Assembly (NCBI GenBank): GCA_963843465.1
Contig: CAWJKP010000001.1
Location: 1,302,001 to 1,366,000 of the forward strand
DNA length: 64,000 nucleotides
Reading direction: 5' to 3'
From: CAWJKP01 sp963843465
Lineage (GTDB): Bacteria; Planctomycetota; Planctomycetia; Pirellulales; Thermoguttaceae
Shown one piece after another: positions 54,633-61,459 of this stretch. Both the position numbers and the translations under genes were made by a program. Under the pieces are notes generated by a model. The model was not told the origin of the DNA. It made no database searches and saw nothing but the letters and a program-made list of their open reading frames with translations. Numbering within the stretch: position 1 is the stretch's first letter; the number at the start of each line of letters is the position of its first letter.

Positions 54633-57600
54633 ATGAGAGCAACGAGCCTCGGTCAGCAAGTACCGTACATCCTTGGGCTTGACCTCGGGGTGGGGTCCGT
54701 TGGATGGGCCGCTCTGGAGATTGACGGCGATGGGAACACGTGCGGCCTGCGGGCCGCCGGCGTTCGCGGGTTTGACTCCGGAATTGCCGACATGCGTGAT
54801 TACCGCAAGGGTAGCGAGAAGCTGAGCAACGAGGCGCGACGAAAAGCGCGGTCGCAGCGCCGCCAGACGTACCGGCGTGCGCGCCGAAAGGCCGCAGTTT
54901 GGCGGATACTGCAAGAGGTCGGACTTCTCCCTCAGACGCCGTCCAACTCGCGTCTCGATCGGCACAAGTCGCTGCTTGAACTCGACAAGGAATTGGCGCG
55001 CGCGTTCCCCGGCGCTGGAAGTCCGGAAGATGACCATACCCTGCCGTACCGGCTTCGCGCGTTAGCCTTGGGCGAGCCGCTCACGCCGCCCGCGCTTGGG
55101 CGCGCCCTGTTCCATTTGGCCCAACGCCGAGGGTTTAAGAGCAACCGGAAGGCAGCGCCGGACGCGGGGGACAAACGCAAGGGCGAGGTCGAACCAGCGA
55201 TTGACCGGCTCAAGGAGCAAATGGGAGCGAGCACGCTGGCCGAGTTCTTTTTGAGCGAGAAGTTCCGCGCTTGCGGCGAGAGGATTCGCGACCGTTGGAC
55301 GAGCCGGCGGATGTACGAGCGGGAGTTCGCCCAGATAATTGAGTGCCAGCGGCCGCACCATCCGCCCCTGACCGACGATCTCGTGGAGCGATTGAGGCGC
55401 GCGATCTTCTACCAGAAGCCGGTGAGGGTTCCGAAAAGCCTAATCGGAAAGTGCAGCCTTGAACCGGGTTCCCGCCGCGCTCCGATAGCGTGCCTCGACT
55501 TCCAGCGCTACCGGTTGCTGCAAGAGCTCAACAAACTGCGCGTAATTCACCCGACGCGCGAGCAGCCGGAGTTGACCGCGCATGATCGCGAGATCCTTGC
55601 TGCGAGCCTTGAACTTGACGGCGACCTTGACTTCCCAACGGTACGGAGGCTCCTGAGCCTCGACAAGAAGCCAGCGGGCTACAAGACTGGCTACAAATTC
55701 AACCTCGAACTGGACGAAGAGGATTCGCTGGTCGGCAACAGAACGGCCTCGCGGCTCCGCGAGGCGATCGGCGACCGCTGGCTTGCCCTTCCTGACGCGG
55801 AAAAACAGCATCTTGTCGACGAGATACTATCCTTTGAGGACGAGGACGCCCTTGCGCGGAGACTCGCGAAGGTTCCGGCTTTCGGGCTCGACGAGGATGG
55901 GAGTCGGCGCGCGGCGAAGGTGCGGCTCGAGCGCGGGCGGTGCTCGTTTTCGCGGAAGGCGCTGCGAAAACTCCTTCCCCTGCTTGAACGAGGAAGGTCG
56001 CTTGCCGAGGCGACGCGCGAGCTATACAAGGACCGGAGCGAGAACGCCTGGGTTTACCACTCGCTCCCGCCGGTTCGCGCGTGGAAGCGCGAGGTCCGAA
56101 ATCCCGTCGTGCTCCGCGTCCTGTCGGAGCTTCGAACTGTCGTCAACCACGTCGTACGGGCTTTCGGAAAGCCAGCGTTTCTTCGCGTCGAACTAGCGCG
56201 GGACCTCAAACACTCCCGAAGGCGCCGCGAGCAGATCTCACGGCAAAACGGCGCGAATCGGAAGGCGCGGAGAATAATTGTCGAAAAGATATTGCATGAA
56301 ATGCCGGGGTGGAGCAAAGGCCAACCGACCCGCACCGACATTCTAAAGGTCCAACTGGCGCAGGAGTGTGGGTGCACGTGCCCCTACAGCGGTGATCCGA
56401 TTAATATGCAGACGCTGCTCGGCCCTAATTCGCAGTTTCAGATTGAGCACATTTTCCCGCGCCGTTACGGGGACGATTCCTTTGCAAACAAGACGTTATG
56501 TTGCAACCGGCTAAACGCCCAGAAGCGAGATAGGACCCCGTTCCAGGCGTTTGGGGGCGATCCAAAGCGATGGCCGGGTATCTTAACCCGCGTCAGGCGA
56601 TTCGGCGGAAGGCTCAAGAACGAGAAGCTCCGCCGATTCCTCGCGCCGGAGGTGCCGTTGGACTTCGTGGAACGGCAGCTTAACGACACCGCCAGGGCTG
56701 CCAGGTTGGCGGGCGAATACCTCGGCCTTCTCTTCGGCGGGCAGATCGACGGGTCGCGGAAACGGCGGGTCCAAGTAAGCCCGGGCCGAGCGACTGCGGC
56801 CCTACGCGAAGCGTGGCAACTTGACGCGATCCTCCACGATAAGTCGCTCCCAGATGCCATTCCGACCGAGAAAGGGGGCAAGAACAGGTTCGACCACAGG
56901 CACCATGCGCTGGACGCGGTTGTCGTTGCGTTGACGGACCAGAGGACCCTGGCGCTACTGGGCACGGCCGCCCAGCGCGCCGACGACCAGGGGACTCGCA
57001 TTTCCGTCGGGATCGAGCCGCCCTGGGCCGGCTATTATCATGCGATCCGTGACGGCGTGGCGAAAATCCACGTCTCGTGGCGAAAGAACCACCGTATCCG
57101 TGGGGTGCTTCACAAGGAGACTATCTACCGGAGGGCGGAAGGGGAAGGTGGCGCCGACATTGCAAAGACGGCGCGAATCGCGCTCGCAGACATTACGACC
57201 CCTGCGCAGGCGGAGCGGATCGTGGACGAGCGAATACGCAAGCTCGTCCTGGAAAAGCTCGCGCAACACGCGGGCGAGGGGCGGAAGTCGCCGTTCGAGA
57301 TTGAAGCCAACCACCCGTATTTTACCACAAAGCACGGCCGCGTTTTTGTGCATCGCGTTCGGGTGGCGCTTGAGAAACGCGTTACCGTCAGGCGAATTGG
57401 CAAGGGGGTCCGACAACGCTGGGTCGACCAAGGGAAGGACAATCACCACGTTGAGGTCGTGGCAACGATCGACGCCACCGGTAAGCAGAAAAAGTGGGAA
57501 TTTTATCTTTGCGATCGGATGACGGCCGCGAGGCGAGCGGACGACGAGCGGCGGCTGTCCCGTGTTTCAAAGATTTGCGACCGTCTCGCCGCCGCAGGAC

Positions 57601-57968
57601 GGGCGGAGGACGGCGATCGTTTGGCACGCTTGGTCGAGCTACGCGACCGCCTCGCCGCAAGAGGCGTTTGCGGCGTGGTGAACTGGGACCACGGGGAGGG
57701 CAAAGAGTTCCAGTTCTCCCTTGCCAAGGACGACTACCTCGAAATGGCGGACGAAGCCGGAGATCGGCGGCTTTTCCGGGTCACGGAGATCTCGAAAAAA
57801 GAGATCATGTTGCGCTTGCATTCCGACGCCAGCCCAACTACCGTGAAAGATGGAGGAGAAACGAAAAAGAGGAAAAGGATACGGCCGCACGCAAATACCC
57901 TTTTCAGGAACGACGCACGGAAGGTCAACGTTGATCCCTTGGGCAACATCCTTCCCGCGAATGATTAA
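54633..57968 (+). CDS. cas9: Cas9, type II-C RNA-guided DNA endonuclease
   Basis: 1111 residues, near the upper end of II-C proteins. GGGAGAAAGAA precedes ATG 54633. RuvC-I ILGLDLGVGSVGWAAL with Asp17; Arg-rich bridge helix about 68-98 (EARRKARSQRRQTYRRARRK); RuvC-II FLRVELARDLKHS with Glu520; HNH CPYSGDPI ... FQIEHIFPRRYGDDSFANKT with His606; RuvC-III DHRHHALDAVVVAL with His758 and Asp761. All catalytic residues are present, so it should be active. The C-terminal PAM-interacting part (from about 800) is basic and divergent. Followed by cas1 (eight-base overlap) and cas2; csn2 and cas4 are absent, hence subtype II-C. Confidence 0.97.
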   Translation: MRATSLGQQVPYILGLDLGVGSVGWAALEIDGDGNTCGLRAAGVRGFDSGIADMRDYRKGSEKLSNEARRKARSQRRQTYRRARRKAAVWRILQEVGLLPQTPSNSRLDRHKSLLELDKELARAFPGAGSPEDDHTLPYRLRALALGEPLTPPALGRALFHLAQRRGFKSNRKAAPDAGDKRKGEVEPAIDRLKEQMGASTLAEFFLSEKFRACGERIRDRWTSRRMYEREFAQIIECQRPHHPPLTDDLVERLRRAIFYQKPVRVPKSLIGKCSLEPGSRRAPIACLDFQRYRLLQELNKLRVIHPTREQPELTAHDREILAASLELDGDLDFPTVRRLLSLDKKPAGYKTGYKFNLELDEEDSLVGNRTASRLREAIGDRWLALPDAEKQHLVDEILSFEDEDALARRLAKVPAFGLDEDGSRRAAKVRLERGRCSFSRKALRKLLPLLERGRSLAEATRELYKDRSENAWVYHSLPPVRAWKREVRNPVVLRVLSELRTVVNHVVRAFGKPAFLRVELARDLKHSRRRREQISRQNGANRKARRIIVEKILHEMPGWSKGQPTRTDILKVQLAQECGCTCPYSGDPINMQTLLGPNSQFQIEHIFPRRYGDDSFANKTLCCNRLNAQKRDRTPFQAFGGDPKRWPGILTRVRRFGGRLKNEKLRRFLAPEVPLDFVERQLNDTARAARLAGEYLGLLFGGQIDGSRKRRVQVSPGRATAALREAWQLDAILHDKSLPDAIPTEKGGKNRFDHRHHALDAVVVALTDQRTLALLGTAAQRADDQGTRISVGIEPPWAGYYHAIRDGVAKIHVSWRKNHRIRGVLHKETIYRRAEGEGGADIAKTARIALADITTPAQAERIVDERIRKLVLEKLAQHAGEGRKSPFEIEANHPYFTTKHGRVFVHRVRVALEKRVTVRRIGKGVRQRWVDQGKDNHHVEVVATIDATGKQKKWEFYLCDRMTAARRADDERRLSRVSKICDRLAAAGRAEDGDRLARLVELRDRLAARGVCGVVNWDHGEGKEFQFSLAKDDYLEMADEAGDRRLFRVTEISKKEIMLRLHSDASPTTVKDGGETKKRKRIRPHANTLFRNDARKVNVDPLGNILPAND

Positions 57969-58869
57969 CCGCATCGTTGACTTTTCTGAGGCCCCCGCGC
58001 GCCTCCGGGTCCGCTGCGCTCAACTGATCGTCGAGCGCGAAGACGTGCCGGAGGTCTCCATGCCGCTGGCCGATATCGCGGTGGTCGTGGTCGCCCATCC
58101 GCAGGTCACCTTTTCCCAGGCGGTGCTCTCGGGCCTGGCTACGGCCGGCGGCGTTTTCGTCGCCTGCGACGGCTTCCGCCTGCCGGTTGGGATGATGCTT
58201 CCGTTGGCCGCCCACCACGCGCAGGCCGAGCGTTTCCTGGCCCAGGCCCGCGCACCCGTACCCGTGCGTAAGCGGCTCTGGCTACAGATTGTGCGGGCTA
58301 AGATCAAAGCCCAGGCCGCGCTGCTTGTGGAGCTTCGCGGCCGGGATTTCGGCCTTCAGGCGCTGGTCGCTCAGGTCCGTTCCGGCGATCCGGCCAACGT
58401 GGAAGCACGAGCGGCGCGCCGCTACTGGCCGGCGCTTTTCGCCGACCTCGACTTCCGCCGGCAACGCGACAATGAGGACCAGAATGTCCTGCTGAACTAC
58501 GGCTATGCCGTGTTGCGGGCGATTGTGGCCCGCGCGATCAGCGCCGCTGGTTTGCACCCCTCGCTGGGCATCCACCACCATAATCGATACGACTCCTTCT
58601 GCCTGGCCGACGACCTGATGGAACCTTTCCGCCCAACCGTCGATCATGCCGTGGTCGAGTACATGAGCGACCATGATGAGCCCTACGGGCTGGAGGCCGC
58701 CGCGAAGCAGCAAATCATCGGCGAGCTGACGGGGCGCTTCCTGATGGGTGGCGAGCTACGGACGCTGTTTGACGTCGCCACACGGATGGCCGCGTCGCTG
58801 GCCGACATTTTCCTGGGCGAAGCCGAAAAACTGGAGTTGCCCGACTTCGACCACTTTCCCAAGTTTTGA
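57961..58869 (+). CDS. cas1: Cas1, type II-C spacer integrase
   Basis: 302 residues. ATG 57961 overlaps the cas9 end. The core NVLLNYGYAVLRAIVARAIS, AGLHPSLGIHHHNRYDSF, CLADDLMEPFRPTVDHAV holds the metal-binding Glu, His and Asp/Glu residues of Cas1. Works with Cas2 to insert new spacers. Intact. Confidence 0.95.
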   Translation: MINRIVDFSEAPARLRVRCAQLIVEREDVPEVSMPLADIAVVVVAHPQVTFSQAVLSGLATAGGVFVACDGFRLPVGMMLPLAAHHAQAERFLAQARAPVPVRKRLWLQIVRAKIKAQAALLVELRGRDFGLQALVAQVRSGDPANVEARAARRYWPALFADLDFRRQRDNEDQNVLLNYGYAVLRAIVARAISAAGLHPSLGIHHHNRYDSFCLADDLMEPFRPTVDHAVVEYMSDHDEPYGLEAAAKQQIIGELTGRFLMGGELRTLFDVATRMAASLADIFLGEAEKLELPDFDHFPKF

Positions 58870-58872
58870 TGT

Positions 58873-59217
58873 ATGCCGCGACAAGAATACGTTCTTTCGG
58901 GATACCGTGGGATGTGGCTGTTTGCGATGTTCGACTTGCCCGTCACGACGCGGAAGGCGCGAAAACGTTACACCCAGTTCCGCAAGCTGCTCATCGAACA
59001 GGGCTTCTCCATGCTGCAATTCTCGGTTTACGCCCGATATTGCGCCAGTGAGGAGATGGCCGTGGCCTACCGTCACCGCGTCCGTGCGGGCCTGCCGCCG
59101 GAGGGGTATGTCCGCGTATTGGCTGTCACGGACCACCAGTTCGGTAAAATGGAGAGCTACATTGGCAAAAGCGACCTATCTGTGGAACAACCGCCCTCTC
59201 AGCTTGCCCTTTTCTAG
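58873..59217 (+). CDS. cas2: Cas2, type II-C
   Basis: 114 residues: MPRQEYVLSGYRGMWLFAMF then DLPVTTRKARKRYTQFRKLL (the metal-binding Asp in FDLP), GFSMLQFSVYARYCAS, RVLAVTDHQFGKM. It begins three bases after the cas1 stop. Structural partner of Cas1. The array starts 49 bp downstream. Confidence 0.95.
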   Translation: MPRQEYVLSGYRGMWLFAMFDLPVTTRKARKRYTQFRKLLIEQGFSMLQFSVYARYCASEEMAVAYRHRVRAGLPPEGYVRVLAVTDHQFGKMESYIGKSDLSVEQPPSQLALF

Positions 59218-59266
59218 CCTTGGTGTGGCTCTAAGGGCCTCCGGCGTAAAGGTTTACGCCGGAGGG

Positions 59267-60247
59267 AGTGTATCCGAGCGGCGATTCCCCGCAAGCCACA
59301 GCGACTGCAGCCTGCGCAGTGTATCCGAGCGGCGATTCCCCGCAAGCCACAGCGCGACTGCGCTGCAAGTGTATCCGAGCGGCGATTCCCCGCAAGCCAC
59401 AGCATACTGGCAGGAACATGCCGGCTGGGCGTAAGTGTATCCGAGCGGCGATTCCCCGCAAGCCACAGCCGTCAGCGCGTCGGGACGCAGAAACCCTCCA
59501 GTGTATCCGAGCGGCGATTCCCCGCAAGCCACAGCCCGTGTCGGTGAGGGGGCCAGTGTCGGTGAAGTGTATCCGAGCGGCGATTCCCCGCAAGCCACAG
59601 CTGTGGGGCGACGTGACGGGCCTGAGGGGCAAGTGTATCCGAGCGGCGATTCCCCGCAAGCCACAGCCGGTCAAGGAGGCGCAGGAGGTCCGCCTGGAGT
59701 GTATCCGAGCGGCGATTCCCCGCAAGCCACAGCCGCGCCGTCGGCAACCTGCGGCCCGAGAAAGTGTATCCGAGCGGCGATTCCCCGCAAGCCACAGCAG
59801 CGTGGCGTTTCGTTCACCAGCGGCGAGTGTATCCGAGCGGCGATTCCCCGCAAGCCACAGCAGTGCGGTGAGGGCCGTGCGAAGTGTATCCGAGCGGCGA
59901 TTCCCCGCAAGCCACAGCTGAGGGGCAACGTGACGGGCCTGAGGGGCAAGTGTATCCGAGCGGCGATTCCCCGCAAGCCACAGCAGAATCTTCTGCAATG
60001 CGGTCAAGTCGAATAGTGTATCCGAGCGGCGATTCCCCGCAAGCCACAGCACCGCCGCCGTCATGCTGATTCGCATTCCAAGTGTATCCGAGCGGCGATT
60101 CCCCGCAAGCCACAGCGAACACGGGGGCCGCCAGCGACGGGGCAGAGTGTATCCGAGCGGCGATTCCCCGCAAGCCACAGCCAGGAACGTCGCGGGATAA
60201 CCCGTGGCCTGAGTGTATCCGAGCGGCGATTCCCCGCAAGCCACAGC
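59267..60247 (-). CRISPR. Type II-C CRISPR array, 16 repeats of 36 bases, 15 spacers
   Basis: Plus strand unit begins AGTGTATCCGAGCGGCGATT and ends CGCAAGCCACAGC; all 16 copies appear identical. Because the tracrRNA anti-repeats are on the minus strand, crRNAs should be made from the minus strand, where the repeat begins GCTGTGGCTTGCGGGG. Most spacers are 29-30 bases; exceptions are 15 and 14 (first two from the cas2 side), 27 (59799-59825) and 21 (59862-59882). The repeat's minus-strand end GGATACACT resembles the -10 box in II-C repeats of Neisseria. The two spacers at 59602 and 59919 are nearly identical. Confidence 0.98.
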
Positions 60248-60601
60248 TCGAGTAATGATATCGCCATGACGCGAGCGACACCCCTCGTGGGTGTCGCGGC
60301 GTTTGGCGAAGCGGAGCGCCGCCAAACGCCGCGTCGGTGGATTTTTTGGAGTCAACCTGGTTGCACGACTCGGGGCGAAGCCGGGGCCCTGATTTGCAGC
60401 GTGGGGATGCCTGTGCGGCCGACGGCTGGCGCCCAGGTCCCAAGGGTTGTACCGCAGCGAGAAACGATCGACGTGCAGATTACTGGCCGCCATCGCGGCC
60501 CGCAGGGCCATCAGGTCGTCGCTGGCGTAGAACATTCCGCCCAGTTCGCTGCCACGGGCCGAGAGGGCCCGGTCGGCATGTTTGGCCAGAAGCAGCAGTA
60601 G
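60248..60601. other. Region between II-C array and cas1e, with hairpins
   Basis: 354 bp. Two strong palindromes: GCGACACCC..GGGTGTCGC (60276-60299) and GGCGTTTGGC..GCCAAACGCC (60298-60335). On the minus strand the stretch 60400-60605 reads protein-like (ADDLLLLLAKHADRALSARG ... NLHVDRFSLRYNPWDLG), perhaps the end of a broken gene of unknown kind. On the plus strand TAG at 60599-60601 stops the cas1e frame. A leader for the II-C array, if any, would be in 60248-60300 but is not AT-rich. Confidence 0.4.
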
Positions 60602-61285
60602 ATCGTCAGCCACGGCCGCGGGGGGAGCTTCAGCGCCGACAAACTCCTCCGCCAGGCGGAACTCTATTGCAACGTCCGTTGCCGCGCCGCCGTGGTCCGC
60701 CGGATGTACGAAAAACGTTTCGGCCAACTGCTGGAGCCGGGGCTTACCCTGGAGCAGATCCGCGGGCGGGAGGGGTACCGCGTGCGGAATGCGTACCGCC
60801 AGCAGGCCGAGCGGTTCAAGGTCAAATGGCAGGGCCGCAGCTTCGATCCCGGCGACTGGAACGCCGCCGACCCGGTAAACCGCGCCCTGTCGGCCGCCAA
60901 CGCCTGCCTTCACGGCTTGACGCAGGCGGCCATCGTTACCGCCGGCTACTCGCCGGCGATCGGCTTCATCCATACGGGTAAGGCCCTTTCGTTTGTCTAC
61001 GATATCGCCGATTTGTACAAGGTGGAGCTGACCGTTCCGCTGGTTTTCGAGCTGATTGCCGGCGGCGAGCACAACGTGGAGCGGCGGGCCCGCGAGGACT
61101 GCCGCGAGGTTTTCCAGAAGACCCGCTTGTTGGACCGGATTCTTCCCGACATCGAGGAGGTGTTGCATGGTCGTGCTGATCCTGGAAAGAGTGCCGCCGG
61201 GGCTGCGGGGGGACCTGAGCCGGTGGATGATCGAACCGAAGGCCGGGATCTTCCTCGGCCGTATGACCGCCCGCCTCCGGGATAA
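60602..61285 (+). pseudogene. cas1: cas1e, 5'-truncated type I-E Cas1
   Basis: About 225 residues of the 300 expected. Similarity begins near FSADKLLRQAELYCNVRCRA; the whole N-terminal beta domain is gone, cut by a TAG at 60599. The catalytic domain is there: LEQIRGREGYRVRNAY (Glu), GYSPAIGFIHTGKALSFVYD (His) and IADLYKVELTVPLVFE (Asp). It overlaps cas2e at its end. Without the N-terminal dimer part it is probably inactive, and no other I-E effector gene is in the window. Confidence 0.85.
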
Positions 61286-61445
61286 GCTTTGGGAAAAGGC
61301 GGTGGCCGGGAGCAAGGGCGGCGCGTGCCTGCAAGCGTGGAGTTCGCCGGGCGAGCAGGGCTTCGCGGTCCGCACCGATGGCGATGGCTCCCGAAAGATC
61401 GTTGACTTCGAGGGGCTACATCTTGTGGCCATCCCTCGCAGTTGA
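61167..61445 (+). CDS. cas2: Cas2, type I-E (CasE-type CRISPR-associated endonuclease)
   Basis: 92 residues, MVVLILERVPPGLRGDLSRW, then MIEPKAGIFLGRMTARLRDKLW, ends FEGLHLVAIPRS: the Cas2e pattern (ER.P..LRG.L.RW..E...G.FVG). Complete. It overlaps the truncated cas1e by 119 bp. The I-E array begins 14 bp after the stop, leaving no room for a normal leader. Confidence 0.92.
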   Translation: MVVLILERVPPGLRGDLSRWMIEPKAGIFLGRMTARLRDKLWEKAVAGSKGGACLQAWSSPGEQGFAVRTDGDGSRKIVDFEGLHLVAIPRS

Positions 61446-61459
61446 CACAAGATGTTGGT

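Noticed and set aside
60248..60340. II-C array leader
   Set aside because: Region is GC-rich with hairpins and no convincing promoter; not called.
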